33,474 bases of DNA from Alphaproteobacteria bacterium (GTDB lineage: Bacteria; Pseudomonadota; Alphaproteobacteria; Paracaedibacterales; CAIOTO01), in NCBI GenBank assembly GCA_030727085.1, contig JANRCF010000037.1:13518-46991 (forward strand). The letters run 5' to 3'. The number at the start of each line of letters is the position of its first letter. Within the stretch, counting starts at the first letter, position 1. Made by a program: the position numbers and the translations under genes. The notes under the pieces were generated by a model that worked only from the letters and a program-made list of their open reading frames with translations, had not been told where the DNA came from and made no database searches. Below are positions 16,425 to 26,504 of the stretch, piece after piece.

Positions 16425-17096
16425 TCACCGACAACCGTTAGCTGACCTTAGAACCTGGACATTTTCATTTTGATATGCGGCAACAACCGCGACCGCGCGT
16501 TGACACGCATCCCGTATAGTCAATTCGCTTGTATCTAGCAATGTCGCATCAATCGCCGGCACCAACGGTGACGCAGCACGCGTCTGATCACGCTGATCTC
16601 TCTCTATTATTTGCTCCAACATATTTTGCTGAGGCTGTTTTCCTGATTGCATCATTTCAGCCAACCTACGTTCTGCACGAACCTTGGGTGCCGCTGTTAC
16701 AAAAATCTTTATATCTGCGTCAGGACAAACAACGGTACCAATATCACGTCCATCAAGAACAACCCCCTTATATGGCGCTGTGATTTCTTGGCTAAAGCGC
16801 CTTGTGTGCAATGTAATTTGTGCACGTACAGCTGGCAAAACTGCGATTTTTGACGCAGCATTTCCAACCTCTTCCATACGTAATTCTGGTAATTGCAAAT
16901 CACCTGTTGTTAATGTTTTTGCAAGAGTAACCAATGAATTTTCGTGTGACAGATCTACATTCTCAGCCAGTGCTTTATATGCCAGTGCCCGGTACATAAG
17001 CCCTGTATCAATATATTTAAGCGAAAAGTGTTGCGCAAGCGCACGCGAAATCGTTCCTTTTCCCGCACCCGCAGGCCCATCAACAGCAATAATCAT
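16425..17096 (-). CDS. cmk: Cytidylate kinase
   Basis: Cmk phosphorylates CMP and dCMP with ATP to feed nucleotide pools. At 223 aa it is the usual size. The P-loop is GPAGAGKGTISRALA (7-21), followed by YIDTGLMYRALAYKAL for CMP binding. VVLDGRDIGTVVCPDADIKIF and the arginine-rich RAERR lid complete the signature. Alphaproteobacterial cmk often sits before rpsA, but here the downstream side is the MITE-like repeat and the convergent phzF-like gene. It starts 78 bp from the divergent plsY. The last residues after AAYQNEN are not conserved. Confidence 0.95.
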   Translation of the reverse strand: MIIAVDGPAGAGKGTISRALAQHFSLKYIDTGLMYRALAYKALAENVDLSHENSLVTLAKTLTTGDLQLPELRMEEVGNAASKIAVLPAVRAQITLHTRRFSQEITAPYKGVVLDGRDIGTVVCPDADIKIFVTAAPKVRAERRLAEMMQSGKQPQQNMLEQIIERDQRDQTRAASPLVPAIDATLLDTSELTIRDACQRAVAVVAAYQNENVQVLRSANGCR

Positions 17097-17174
17097 AAAA
17101 TTTTACTTTTCCATACTTGACTCAAAGGGATTATAATCGTATTTTTTAAGTAATTCTATTAGAAAGTTTACATT

Positions 17175-17777
17175 ATGCCATATATTTTAATTGTGTTTTC
17201 TTATTTACTTGGCTCTATTCCATTCGGGCTTCTTTTCTCAAAATGGTCAGGTATGGGGGATATTCGCAATGTAGGTTCTGGCAACATTGGTGCAACGAAT
17301 GTTTTACGGACAGGAAACAAAAAAATTGCTATAGCCACGTTGCTATGTGATGTTCTAAAAGGTGCCATTCCTATCATTCTTATTCATAAGTATTATGCGC
17401 CAGCTTCAGCTGCAAACTGGATTGAAACATTTGTTGCACTTGCTGCCGTTTTGGGACACGTATTCCCTGTATGGATTCGCTTTAAAGGTGGAAAAGGTGT
17501 GGCTACTGCGTTGGGTGTATACTTTGCTTTAAATCCTCTGCTTGGTGCTTTTACAATGCTTACGTGGCTTATTATGGCAAAAGTTTTCCGTATTTCATCA
17601 TTATCGGCACTTGTTGCATCAACGTTATCACCATTAATCGCATATTATTTATGTCATTGGACCATGACAACTCTTGTTTACAATACACTTTTCATAGCCA
17701 TTTTGATTTTACATACACATCGTGACAACATCAGAAGACTTCTCAGTGGTCAAGAATCAAGAATTGAAGTGAATTAA
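17175..17777 (+). CDS. plsY: Glycerol-3-phosphate acyltransferase PlsY
   Basis: PlsY transfers an acyl group from acyl-phosphate to glycerol 3-phosphate in the inner membrane, the first step of phospholipid synthesis. The 200-aa protein has the expected topology with an N-terminal LGSIPFGLLF helix. The three signature loops are present: GSGNIGATNVLR (36-47), GHVFPVWIRFKGGKGVAT (about 94-111), and the third near HRDNIRRLLSGQESR at the end. No strong ribosome site is visible before the ATG. It lacks a plsX partner nearby and converges on mutT with only 7 bp between the stops. Confidence 0.95.
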   Translation: MPYILIVFSYLLGSIPFGLLFSKWSGMGDIRNVGSGNIGATNVLRTGNKKIAIATLLCDVLKGAIPIILIHKYYAPASAANWIETFVALAAVLGHVFPVWIRFKGGKGVATALGVYFALNPLLGAFTMLTWLIMAKVFRISSLSALVASTLSPLIAYYLCHWTMTTLVYNTLFIAILILHTHRDNIRRLLSGQESRIEVN

Positions 17778-17784
17778 CAATAAC

Positions 17785-18195
17785 CTACCCACAGATATAT
17801 TCGATCACTTTCTGACTTGCAGTTGGTTTTGAAAAATTATTCATGTCTTCCGCTTTTACCCACATGTATCCCTGTTGGCGCTCTAATAGATCAAAAGTAC
17901 CTGTCCATTCAGTCACAAGGTAGGGCAATAATACGATGTGAAATGTGTCGTAGGTATGCGACACAAAGGATAATGGTGTGAACGTAACTGGAACTAGGGC
18001 TATTTCTTCTCCTAACTCACGTACAAGTGCTTCTTCTGGTTTTTCACCTTGTTCAATTTTACCGCCGGGAAATTCCCACAAACCAGCCATGGGTTTGTCT
18101 TTTGGTCGCTGAATCAATAAAATTTCTTGCTTGGCATTTTTAAAAACAGCTGCCACAACGTACACAACCGGCAAATTATTTTGAGTAGTCATCAT
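17785..18195 (-). CDS. mutT: MutT-like Nudix hydrolase
   Basis: This Nudix protein (136 aa) probably removes 8-oxo-dGTP from the nucleotide pool. The N-terminal VVAAVFKNAKQEILLIQRP and GLWEFPGGKIEQGE, then VRELGEEIAL, form the Nudix box. The glutamates of the RELGEE core that bind metal are present. The Gly late in the consensus (EExGU) is Ala here (EEIAL), a mild deviation. Length and the WEFPGGK motif favour MutT over other Nudix enzymes. The gene begins 7 bp after the aatA stop, so it is probably the last gene of the tssA-aatA-mutT group. Confidence 0.85.
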   Translation of the reverse strand: MMTTQNNLPVVYVVAAVFKNAKQEILLIQRPKDKPMAGLWEFPGGKIEQGEKPEEALVRELGEEIALVPVTFTPLSFVSHTYDTFHIVLLPYLVTEWTGTFDLLERQQGYMWVKAEDMNNFSKPTASQKVIEYICG

Positions 18196-18202
18196 TTTTC
18201 TT

Positions 18203-19411
18203 TCAATCAGTAATTAAGTCTGCAATTGCTTTAGCAATGCGTTCACAACCCAACATCAAATTATTCATTGACGTTGGATACGATATACGGAAATAAGGTG
18301 ATAAGCCAAATGAATCACCACTGACAACCATGACTTTTGCATGTTCTAATAAGTATAAGCAAAGATCTTTATCCGTTTTTAAACGCACACCATCCGGTGT
18401 CTTTGCACCTAAAACAGCATGACAATTAACATAATGATAAAAAGCCCCTTTTGGCATGGCGCAAGTTAAGCCTGCAACCTCATTAATCGCTTTAAGTGAA
18501 GCATCACGACGTTCTACAAATGAATGACGCCAATCATCTAAAAAATCCTGAGGGCCAATAAATGCTTCTACTGCCGCTGCTTGGGAAATGGAACACGCAT
18601 TTGATGTGCTTTGGGATTGCAATAGTGTAATCGCTTTAATTAAATCAGCTGGGCCTGCCGCAAAACCAAGACGCCAGCCTGTCATTGCATATGATTTAGA
18701 TACGCCATTCACAACCAGAGTGCGAAACTTAAGGCGCGGCTCGACCCGCACGATACTGACAAATTTTTTATCGTCGTATATTAAATTCTCATAGATATCA
18801 TCACTTAAAATATTAACATGATTAAATTCCATTAACACAGCAGACAACGCACGCAATTCTTCACGCGTATAAACAACACCCGTTGGATTATTAGGGGAAT
18901 TTAAAATCAACCAACGCGTACGATCCGTGATGTGATAGCGCAATTGCTCTGCTGTTAATTTAAAATTGTCTTCTGGAGGACAAGTCACCAAGATAGGTAT
19001 CCCACCACAAAAATTAACAATTTCAGGATATGAAACCCAATAAGGTGCGGGAATAATAACTTCATCACCTGGATTAACACTTGCCATAAGCGCATTGAAA
19101 ATAACTTGTTTTCCGCCAGCACCGACTGTAATCATGTTCAAATCATAATCAAGATCATAATCACGCAATAATTTTTTTTGAATCGCAGCTTTTAAGGCTG
19201 GCAGACCATCACCAGGTGTATATTTTGTTACCCCGTTTTGCATAGCTTTAATGGCCGCATCTTGAATCCACTTTGGTGTATCAAAGTCGGGCTCGCCAGT
19301 CGATAAATTAACAATATCAATCCCTTGCGCTCGAAGTTCACCTGCCTTTGCATTTAAAACGAGTGTTGGGGATGGTTGTATCGTATTCATACGATCGGCT
19401 AGCTTAAACAT
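18203..19411 (-). CDS. aatA: Aspartate aminotransferase, class I, PLP-dependent
   Basis: It transfers the amino group between aspartate and 2-oxoglutarate with pyridoxal phosphate. The 402-aa fold-type I enzyme has LSTGEPDFDTP (36-46), TKYTPGDGLPALKAAI, GAGGKQVIFNALMA, PAPYWVSYPE, SPNNPTGVVY, SDDIYE and the PLP-lysine block NGVSKSYAMTGWRLGF, followed by the C-terminal arginine region PYFRISYPTS. The pattern is that of the subgroup Ib aspartate (and often prephenate) aminotransferases of alphaproteobacteria. It starts 35 bp after the tssA frame ends. The promoter is unclear; it may lie inside or upstream of tssA. Confidence 0.95.
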   Translation of the reverse strand: MFKLADRMNTIQPSPTLVLNAKAGELRAQGIDIVNLSTGEPDFDTPKWIQDAAIKAMQNGVTKYTPGDGLPALKAAIQKKLLRDYDLDYDLNMITVGAGGKQVIFNALMASVNPGDEVIIPAPYWVSYPEIVNFCGGIPILVTCPPEDNFKLTAEQLRYHITDRTRWLILNSPNNPTGVVYTREELRALSAVLMEFNHVNILSDDIYENLIYDDKKFVSIVRVEPRLKFRTLVVNGVSKSYAMTGWRLGFAAGPADLIKAITLLQSQSTSNACSISQAAAVEAFIGPQDFLDDWRHSFVERRDASLKAINEVAGLTCAMPKGAFYHYVNCHAVLGAKTPDGVRLKTDKDLCLYLLEHAKVMVVSGDSFGLSPYFRISYPTSMNNLMLGCERIAKAIADLITD

Positions 19412-19446
19412 ACATTGGCCCGTTATAAAAAATAATCTGCACCATA

Positions 19447-20594
19447 TTAGCGATTTGGCGCACTTCCTGCTAGTAACTTTAACAAATTATGTGCCTCAGT
19501 CTTTCCTTCATTGATATCTGTCACGATTTGAAGTAGTTTTTTGTTTTCCCATGAAACAATCAGTTCAAGTAAATACGGCGCAGGACTATGAGGATCAATT
19601 TCCATAAGATATTTTCCTAATTCGTGTATGGCACGGTATGCATCTGCACGCTGAGCTATGGTCTCGATCTCATTTTCTTGAGTAACATCTTTTGATTGCT
19701 CACCAACAAATGCTGATTTGGATTCAGAGCTACTCAGCACGGTCTCTATTTGTTCACTTGCTTCAACAGGTTTTTCTACAATTGCAAGCTCTGACTGACG
19801 TTGTTCTAATGTAGCCTGAAGAATGCGGTTTAATGTTGTTAAATGATCGCGGGTTGACACAAATGCTGGTGTTTGTTCTTTCGCCAAAGGTTCCATTGAC
19901 TGACGAAACAGCTCAATCGTCGCAAGTAACCTTGTTGCATTTTCACATAAAGTCTGGAGGTACTGTTTTGGCGATACGGAAAGTCCGCGCCTAAAACGAT
20001 TCAACGTAATCTTACCTTTAGCTTCGGCTTCAGCGACAAAGTTTTTATTTTCAGGGGATCGCTTACTAATTTTTTCAAAATTAACCGCCTCAATCCAATC
20101 AGCTAACGTTAATGGACGCAAATCAATATGCTCTAAGGCAGGTGTTATTTCGATAAACAACAAACGATCATGAAGCGTTTTATCGATCCAATCAAAAACA
20201 AACAAACGTGCATCATCATCAACATCTGGCTGAGGATACAAGACGGGCAAAAAATTTCACAAAATGATTTAAGGGCCTGAAAACCATTAATACCGCCTTT
20301 TAAACCATCCATGACCAGCCATGATTCCATTAACCAGCCAAAGACTTGCAAATCTTTCGATTGTGTAGCAAGTGCTATTGTGCATACAGATTCAACCTCC
20401 ACCCAATCAGCACGTTTAAATTCGGTTTTCCATATACCCCGTGACAGATTATGATCATCTTCACGGCGCGCCTCTTTAATTTGGTCATACGTAGCCGTGT
20501 AACGCAGTGAAATACCCGCGCCATCGTTTTCTGCTAACGGCGCAAAAATGTCGTGCATTGAATGGTCGGCGCGATGATAAGTGACAAGGGACAT
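19447..20594 (-). pseudogene. tssA: Type VI secretion TssA (ImpA N-terminal family), frameshifted
   Basis: TssA organises assembly of the type VI secretion tail and baseplate. The first frame (20594 down to about 20250) carries the ImpA_N start: FAPLAENDGAGISLRYTATY, WVEVESVCTIALATQSKDLQ and GWLMESWLVMDGLKGG. The second frame (from about 20250 to 19447) continues the same domain with LPVLYPQPDVDDDARLF. After a variable middle it reaches the conserved end RADAYRAIHELGKYL, then EIDPHSPAPYLLE. The break lies at the run of six A (six T in the coding strand) at 20249-20254; one more T would restore one open frame of about 382 residues. The downstream part is free of stops, so the change is recent, an assembly error, or corrected by slippage. 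No other tss gene is in the window. Confidence 0.75.
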
Positions 20595-20786
20595 AAATAA
20601 AACTTTACGATATTTTTAATAAGTTTAAATTAAAACAACATAAAGTAATAGCTTTTTTCTCAGTATTCATTTTCTTCCTCCACAGTCTTTTATGGGAATG
20701 ATTCCTTTTCGTGCAAGTTTTAAAAGACAATCTCTATAAAACCGCATAAAATTAAATGCGCCACTATTAGTAACAGGTTAAAGTAG

Positions 20787-21311
20787 ATGAAAAATTTGAA
20801 AAAAAACATCCACCTTACGCTCCGAAAGACAGAAGAAAGAGAATATCCAGCAGTAACAGATATTTCAGTTGAAGTTTGGAAACATGCATATAAAGGAATC
20901 ATTGATGATGCATTTCTTAATTCCATTTCTTCTGAAGCAAGGCTAAAAGGGCGTATTAAATGGTTAGCTGAACCAAATAAATATTCATTTATCGCACTCT
21001 ACAAAGATAAAATTATTGGCTTTTGTGATTTTGGTATTTCAAGACACCTTGAATATGGCAAGGGTGAAATTTATGCCATTTACGTTTTGCCCGAACATCA
21101 TGGAAAAGGTGCTGGGGCAATGCTCTTAAAGCACGCAATGCATATTCTTGAGCAAAAAGAATTAACACCATACATTGTAATTGCGCTTGAGAAAAACATC
21201 ACAGCAAATTCGTTTTATGAAAAAATGGGATTTCATTTTATTGACACCATTACAGCAAATATAGGTAACACTACATACCCTGAAAATGTGTATAGACGAT
21301 CCGACATCTAA
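20787..21311 (+). CDS. GNAT family N-acetyltransferase
   Basis: The 174-aa protein has the GNAT fold: an N-terminal LTLRKTEEREYPAVTDI strand-helix, the central FIALYKDKIIGFCDFGI strand, and acetyl-CoA motif A, IYAIYVLPEHHGKGAGAMLL (HGKGAG loop). It ends with motif B-type ANSFYEKMGFHFIDT. The acceptor cannot be told from sequence; small molecules, antibiotics or protein N-termini are all possible. The ribosome site is weak. It lies alone, 102 bp before nuoG, and shows no obvious link to it. Confidence 0.85.
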   Translation: MKNLKKNIHLTLRKTEEREYPAVTDISVEVWKHAYKGIIDDAFLNSISSEARLKGRIKWLAEPNKYSFIALYKDKIIGFCDFGISRHLEYGKGEIYAIYVLPEHHGKGAGAMLLKHAMHILEQKELTPYIVIALEKNITANSFYEKMGFHFIDTITANIGNTTYPENVYRRSDI

Positions 21312-21413
21312 AAACACAATGCAATGAAGTAACTAACCAAACAATTTTTAAAAGACATCACATCGAAAATCACCTACACTTACAGGCAGTTATATTTTAA
21401 ATTACGATGAACA

Positions 21414-23486
21414 ATGGATCGAACGATTCGCCTTACAATTGACGGACACATGATTGAAGTTCCAGACGGAACAACTGTTTTACAAGCATGTGAAGACCTG
21501 AAAATTGAAATTCCTGTGTTTTGTTACCACCCACGTCTACCCATTGCTGGTAATTGCCGCATGTGTCTTGTGGAGGTTGAAAAATCACCAAAACCCGTTG
21601 CAAGCTGCGCTATGCCTGCAACCGATGGCATGATTGTTCACACAAAGTCTCCCATGGCAGAAAAAGCGCGCAAAGGTGCACTTGAGTTTCTGCTGATCAA
21701 TCACCCACTTGATTGCCCTATTTGTGATCAGGGCGGAGAGTGCGACTTACAAGATATCACGCTCAATTATAGCCGTGGTGAAAGCCGTTTTGGTCTTAAC
21801 AAACGTGCTGTTCCTGAAAAACATATGGGGCCATTGATTAAGACGATGATGAATCGCTGCATCCATTGCACGCGCTGCATACGTTTTGCTGATGAAATTG
21901 CCGGCATACCAGAAGTTAGCGCCATTCACCGCGGTGAACATACGGAAATATCAACACTTGAAAACGCAATTTCGTCTGAACTATCAGGCAATCTTATTGA
22001 TATTTGCCCTGTTGGCGCGCTTACAAACAAACCAAATGCTTTTCATGGCCGCGTATGGGAACTAAAAAAAACTGATGGCATTGACGTTCTTGATGCGGTT
22101 GGTTCTAACATCAGTATTCATTCACGGGGGAACCAAGTTTTTCGTATTCTTCCCCGGCTTAATGAGGATGTAAATGAAGAGTGGATATCCGATCGCACCA
22201 GATTTGCATGCGATGGCTTAGCGTCTCAGCGTCTTGACCAACCTTACAAACGTATTGATGGCAAGTTAACACCATGCACATGGGATGAAGCTTTCTCCAC
22301 GATAAAAGACGTCCTTGCACCGCTAACTGGCAAAAAAATTGCAGCTCTTGCTGGGGATCTTGTTGATGTAGAATCCGCGTATGCTCTTCGTCTATTGCTT
22401 GACAGCCTAAAGTCACCACATCGAGATTGCCGTCAAGATGGCGCTCAACTACCATATGAAAATCGTGCACACTACCTTTTTAATACGACCATTCAGGGAC
22501 TAGAAGGCGCTGATCTAATTTTACTTGTTGGCACGAATCCACGTACAGAGGCGCCGCTCATTAATGCACGTATTCGAAAGCGTTATTTACGTGGCAATTT
22601 AACGATTGGTCTTATTGGTGATAATGTCGATCTTACCTATCCATATCAGCATCTTGGCACAACAGCTTCTACGCTAAATACGATCCTTGATGAAAAGAAT
22701 AGCTTTGCAAAGACATTAGCATCAGCCAAACGCCCTGCCCTTATCCTAGGTCAATCGTGTTTTACACGCGCCGATACGCCTGCACTGCTTTCTGCCATAC
22801 AAAAAATTCTTTCAGCAACACCAGCGTTTTTAAAAGATGATTGGAATGGATATAATGTATTGCATACTGCGGGTGGACGAATCGGTGCAATGGATGTTGG
22901 ATTTACGCCAAGCGCATCCGGCTTTGCAACAGCAGAAATCCTAAAAGGTTGCCAGTCCGGTGCAATTAAAGCTGTTTACGTGCATGGTGCTGATGAAATT
23001 GAGGCAGACGCATTTGGCAAGGCTTTTGTTATTTATCAAGGACATCATGGTGACCAAGGAGCGCACAGTGCCGATGTTATTTTGCCTGGTGCCGCGTATA
23101 CAGAAAAGGATGCACTTTATGTAAATACCGAAGGACGAGTTCAGCGTAGCTATGCAGCAATCAGCCCACCTGGGCAAGCAAAAATCGATTGGACAATCAT
23201 TCGTGCCTTGTCAGAAGTACTCGGGCACACGTTACCATTTAACACGCATGAAGAACTGCGAGCCCATCTTGAGGCAGCGCATCCATTTATGGCGAACATT
23301 GATGCGGTTGCTGATGTGCCATGGTCACCGTTGCCAACCGCCGATGGTGAACTTAGCGACATGGCTTTTGCATTACCTATTAGCAATACGTACATGACTT
23401 GCCCCATTACACGTCATTCAAAAACAATGGCAGCGTGTGTGCATGAAATTTTAAATAAAGGAGCGCCCCATGACGCCGCTGCTTAG
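21414..23486 (+). CDS. nuoG: NADH-quinone oxidoreductase subunit G
   Basis: NuoG is the largest peripheral subunit of complex I and holds several iron-sulphur clusters of the NADH-to-quinone wire. The 690-aa protein has the N-terminal 2Fe-2S ferredoxin domain (C37, C48, C51, C65) and the [18 protein letters not shown] block (H97, C101, C104, C110). The 4Fe-4S ligands start at C149, C152 and C155 with [12 protein letters not shown] near 199, then a molybdopterin-type domain as in alphaproteobacterial and mitochondrial 75-kDa subunits. It is followed by nuoH and nuoI, with a 17-bp overlap into nuoH. nuoF is not upstream, where a GNAT gene stands instead. Confidence 0.97.
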   Translation: MDRTIRLTIDGHMIEVPDGTTVLQACEDLKIEIPVFCYHPRLPIAGNCRMCLVEVEKSPKPVASCAMPATDGMIVHTKSPMAEKARKGALEFLLINHPLDCPICDQGGECDLQDITLNYSRGESRFGLNKRAVPEKHMGPLIKTMMNRCIHCTRCIRFADEIAGIPEVSAIHRGEHTEISTLENAISSELSGNLIDICPVGALTNKPNAFHGRVWELKKTDGIDVLDAVGSNISIHSRGNQVFRILPRLNEDVNEEWISDRTRFACDGLASQRLDQPYKRIDGKLTPCTWDEAFSTIKDVLAPLTGKKIAALAGDLVDVESAYALRLLLDSLKSPHRDCRQDGAQLPYENRAHYLFNTTIQGLEGADLILLVGTNPRTEAPLINARIRKRYLRGNLTIGLIGDNVDLTYPYQHLGTTASTLNTILDEKNSFAKTLASAKRPALILGQSCFTRADTPALLSAIQKILSATPAFLKDDWNGYNVLHTAGGRIGAMDVGFTPSASGFATAEILKGCQSGAIKAVYVHGADEIEADAFGKAFVIYQGHHGDQGAHSADVILPGAAYTEKDALYVNTEGRVQRSYAAISPPGQAKIDWTIIRALSEVLGHTLPFNTHEELRAHLEAAHPFMANIDAVADVPWSPLPTADGELSDMAFALPISNTYMTCPITRHSKTMAACVHEILNKGAPHDAAA

Positions 23487-24483
23487 TGAATTGCTAGGAT
23501 ATGCTATCGACATTTTTATGATTGGATTCAAAGCGACTCTCTTGATGATTGCATTGTTATTAGGCGTTGCATACTTAACGCTTGCTGAGCGAAAAGTCAT
23601 TGGATACATGCAATTGCGTGTTGGTCCTAACGTTGTTGGCCCATTTGGTTTGCTCCAACCCATTGCCGATGGTATTAAGCTTCTTCACAAAGAAACAATT
23701 ATTCCAATGGCAGCAAATAAATTACTATTTTTAGCTGCGCCTGTCTTGTTTTTTAGCCTAAGCCTTGCTGCTTGGGCAGTTATTCCATTCGCACCAAATT
23801 GGGTATTTTCAGATATCAATGTTGGACTGCTGTATTTATTAGCCATATCATCACTCGGCGTTTATGGGATCCTTATTGCGGGATGGTCGAGTAATTCTAA
23901 ATATGCTTTGTTAGGTGCCTTACGTTCCGCTGCACAAATGATCTCATACGAAGTCTCTATTGGTTTAATCTTGGTATCTGTATTACTATGCGCCGGCTCA
24001 CTCAATCTAACGAATATTGTCATTGCACAACACGATTGTTGGTATGCAATCAAACTATTCCCACTGTTTGTCATGTTTTTTATATCATGCCTTGCTGAAA
24101 CTAATCGCACGCCTTTTGACTTACCAGAAGCCGAGGCTGAACTTGTTGCTGGCTATCACGTTGAATATTCAGCATTTCCTTTTGCCTTATTTTTCCTAGG
24201 TGAATATGCAAACATAATCTTGATGAGCGCGATGTGTACTATTCTTTTTGCCGGCGGTTGGCTTGCCCCATTTTCATACCCTATGATCGATTGGGTTCCA
24301 CCTGTAATTTGGTTCTTGGGCAAAATTTGCGTATTTCTATTTATCTTTTTATGGACGCGTGCAACATTACCCCGCTATCGCTATGATCAATTGATGCGCC
24401 TTGGTTGGAAAGTGTTTCTACCCCTTAGCTTGCTTGGCGTGGTCATTGTGTCCTTATGCATAATGCTAAAAGGAGCTGCTTAA
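23470..24483 (+). CDS. nuoH: NADH-quinone oxidoreductase subunit H
   Basis: NuoH (337 aa) is the membrane subunit at the junction with the quinone channel. Eight or so hydrophobic helices are visible. Family blocks are [35 protein letters not shown], the Glu-rich [16 protein letters not shown] and [32 protein letters not shown], with [22 protein letters not shown] at the C-terminus. It starts with ATG 23470 inside the end of nuoG, after AAAGGAG, so translation is probably coupled. Both conserved acidic loops expected of the quinone site are present. Confidence 0.97.
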   Translation: MTPLLSELLGYAIDIFMIGFKATLLMIALLLGVAYLTLAERKVIGYMQLRVGPNVVGPFGLLQPIADGIKLLHKETIIPMAANKLLFLAAPVLFFSLSLAAWAVIPFAPNWVFSDINVGLLYLLAISSLGVYGILIAGWSSNSKYALLGALRSAAQMISYEVSIGLILVSVLLCAGSLNLTNIVIAQHDCWYAIKLFPLFVMFFISCLAETNRTPFDLPEAEAELVAGYHVEYSAFPFALFFLGEYANIILMSAMCTILFAGGWLAPFSYPMIDWVPPVIWFLGKICVFLFIFLWTRATLPRYRYDQLMRLGWKVFLPLSLLGVVIVSLCIMLKGAA

Positions 24484-24484
24484 T

Positions 24485-24982
24485 ATGCTTAAACGAAAAT
24501 TACTACAGCATGCCTTTAAAAGCTGGTTTTTAACTGAAATTATTAAAGGATTTGCAAAGACTCTACGTTATTTTTTCAAGAAAAAAGTAACCATTCAATA
24601 TCCTTTTGAAAAGAACCCAATTAGCCCTCGCTTTCGGGGTGAGCATGCGCTACGTCGTTATGATAATGGTGAAGAACGTTGCATCGCCTGCAAATTATGT
24701 GAGGCTGTTTGCCCAGCTCAAGCGATTACAATCGAAGCCGAAGAGCGAGCAGATGGAAGCCGTCGCACCACTCGCTACGATATTGATATGACAAAATGTA
24801 TTTATTGCGGTTTATGCCAAGAGGCCTGCCCAGTGGACGCAATTGTACAAGGGCCAAATTTTGAGTTTGCTACAGAGACGCATGCCGAATTGATTTACAC
24901 AAAAGAAAAACTTTTGTCTAATGGTGATCGATGGGAACCTCAGCTTGCACAAAATCTTGCGAAAGATGCCAAATTTAGGTGA
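24485..24982 (+). CDS. nuoI: NADH-quinone oxidoreductase subunit I
   Basis: NuoI (165 aa) carries two 4Fe-4S clusters (N6a and N6b) that hand electrons to the quinone. The Cys sets are complete: [12 protein letters not shown] (C66, C69, C72, C76) and [12 protein letters not shown] (C105, C108, C111, C115). The tail [10 protein letters not shown] and the [16 protein letters not shown] run-up also match the alphaproteobacterial and mitochondrial TYKY family. It begins 1 bp after the nuoH stop, behind AAAGGAG. nuoJ does not follow; a MotA/TolQ/ExbB-type gene comes next after a 304-bp gap. Confidence 0.97.
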   Translation: MLKRKLLQHAFKSWFLTEIIKGFAKTLRYFFKKKVTIQYPFEKNPISPRFRGEHALRRYDNGEERCIACKLCEAVCPAQAITIEAEERADGSRRTTRYDIDMTKCIYCGLCQEACPVDAIVQGPNFEFATETHAELIYTKEKLLSNGDRWEPQLAQNLAKDAKFR

Positions 24983-25286
24983 AATTGCGCAAGTTCGAAA
25001 TATTAGATTGAAACCATAAAACTTTATTTTATTACTGAATAATTATTTGCATATTTTAGTAGAAGCAAAAGTCTACTAAACATCTCCAGTAAGGTTTTTT
25101 TTACTTTTTGGAATATGGCTCGTGAAAGAATGTGCACCATAACAAGCAAACAAAAATAAATTAGCATCTTCCTCTTGAAAACATTCCCCACTATACCAAT
25201 ATTAAAAAAACATGGTAGAGTATGCTGACGCTATCTGCCGACACTTGCATACGTGGGTATGCACTAACACATAAAAGGATTTAATT
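24983..25286. other. 304-bp intergenic stretch after nuoI, with two hairpins
   Basis: No gene is visible. A hairpin, TTTAGTAGA-(8 nt)-TCTACTAAA at 25055-25080, precedes a run of eight T at 25097 and may end the nuo transcript, although the T-run lies 16 bases downstream. A second hairpin, TGCATAC-GTGG-GTATGCA at 25246-25263, lies 9 bp before the AAAAGGA ribosome site of the next gene. A weak promoter candidate (TTGAAA near 25176, AATATT 17 bp later) would drive that gene. Confidence 0.4.
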
Positions 25287-26408
25287 ATGTCTTTCATCGT
25301 AAAAGCACTCATACGTATGGGGCTTATGGTTGTCATGGTCGCAGCGGCCACTGGTTATGTATTCCCTACCCTCGCACGCATTCTTAGTCATAATATATGG
25401 TTTAACGCCGCCATATTTGGCGTTACTGTGTTCGGCGCTATCTATTGCTTTTATCTTATGTTTGGATTGATGCAAGAACAAAAATGGCTTAATCGTTTTG
25501 ATTCGGGTCGCGAACGTTTTCCTGGCACACCAAAAGTTAAAATCCTTTCGCCGATCGTTATTTTGATGAATGACGAGCACCCATTAACAAGCCTTACACC
25601 GATCGCAGCAAAATCAATTTTATCAAGTATTGAATCACGTCTTGATGACTCACGTGATATCTGTCGCTATATCGCTAACTTACTTGTTATCCTAGGTCTA
25701 TTAGGTACCCTTTGGGGGCTATCACAAACCGTTGGTGGTGTTTCAGGCGTTATTGGCAATATTGGCTCGACAAAAGATCTACAACCAATGCAATCAGGGT
25801 TTATGATCGCGTTGGCTGGTATGGGGACTGCTTTTAGCTGTTCGATGCTAGGTCTTGCCGGGTCACAAATCGTTGGCTTTCTTGACCTACAAGTTGGCCG
25901 GGCTTTTTCAATTTTTTATAACAATCTTGAGGAACGCCTTGCGTGCAGCACACGCTATTCAGCAGGTGCTGCTGACATGGGATCTTCAGGCCCTGCATAC
26001 AGCCAAGGCTTGCTTGAGCAAACAATTGAAGGACTTTCAGCGCTGCAACAACAAATGAAAAAGGGCGAAGAAACACGGCTGACAATGACAAAATCTCTGC
26101 AGATTTTTAGCGAGAAATTAAGCGAGATGAGTGAACATATGATTGCACATCAAAGTTTCTCTCAGCGTTTGGCCCAAAATCAAGTCGAACTTCAAGAGCT
26201 ACTCATGACCCAATCAAAAGAAGGGCCGCAAGGGCGTAATGATGAGATTATTAAAACACACGTACGCAGCCTTGACGCAACCTTAACAAAAATGCTTGAA
26301 GAGCTTATTGAAGGGCGTAATCGCACCGCGCAAGACATTCGCAATGAAATTCGCGTTGTTTCACGTACCCTCTCTGCCATTGCAAGCAATGGCCAAGAAG
26401 CAGCATAG
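25287..26408 (+). CDS. MotA/TolQ/ExbB proton channel family protein with long coiled-coil tail
   Basis: The 373-aa protein has two N-terminal membrane segments (about 8-30 and 36-62) and a cytoplasmic stretch. A proton-channel pair follows: YIANLLVILGLLGTLWGLSQT (about 129-150) and SGFMIALAGMGTAFSCSMLGLAGS (about 171-195). From about 230 to the end it is helical and charged, probably coiled coil. This architecture matches ExbB/TolQ-like proteins of alphaproteobacteria that are usually followed by an OmpA/MotB-like peptidoglycan-binding partner. No ExbD, TolR or MotB gene is adjacent; fabI comes next. It may use a partner elsewhere in the genome. The start has AAAAGGA 7 bases before ATG. Energy coupling to the outer membrane or cell wall is inference. 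Confidence 0.75.
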   Translation: MSFIVKALIRMGLMVVMVAAATGYVFPTLARILSHNIWFNAAIFGVTVFGAIYCFYLMFGLMQEQKWLNRFDSGRERFPGTPKVKILSPIVILMNDEHPLTSLTPIAAKSILSSIESRLDDSRDICRYIANLLVILGLLGTLWGLSQTVGGVSGVIGNIGSTKDLQPMQSGFMIALAGMGTAFSCSMLGLAGSQIVGFLDLQVGRAFSIFYNNLEERLACSTRYSAGAADMGSSGPAYSQGLLEQTIEGLSALQQQMKKGEETRLTMTKSLQIFSEKLSEMSEHMIAHQSFSQRLAQNQVELQELLMTQSKEGPQGRNDEIIKTHVRSLDATLTKMLEELIEGRNRTAQDIRNEIRVVSRTLSAIASNGQEAA

Positions 26409-26504
26409 ATAAGTAATATGTTCTTTTTTTCATTTACAATGTGAAAAATATGGTTATAAATTTATACTAAGGTGTTTTTAATACGCACCTCACCAATCAA
26501 TAAA

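Noticed and set aside
17785..18195. Gly to Ala late in the Nudix box of MutT
   Set aside because: The metal-binding REL-EE core is intact; the change is mild and does not point to loss of function.
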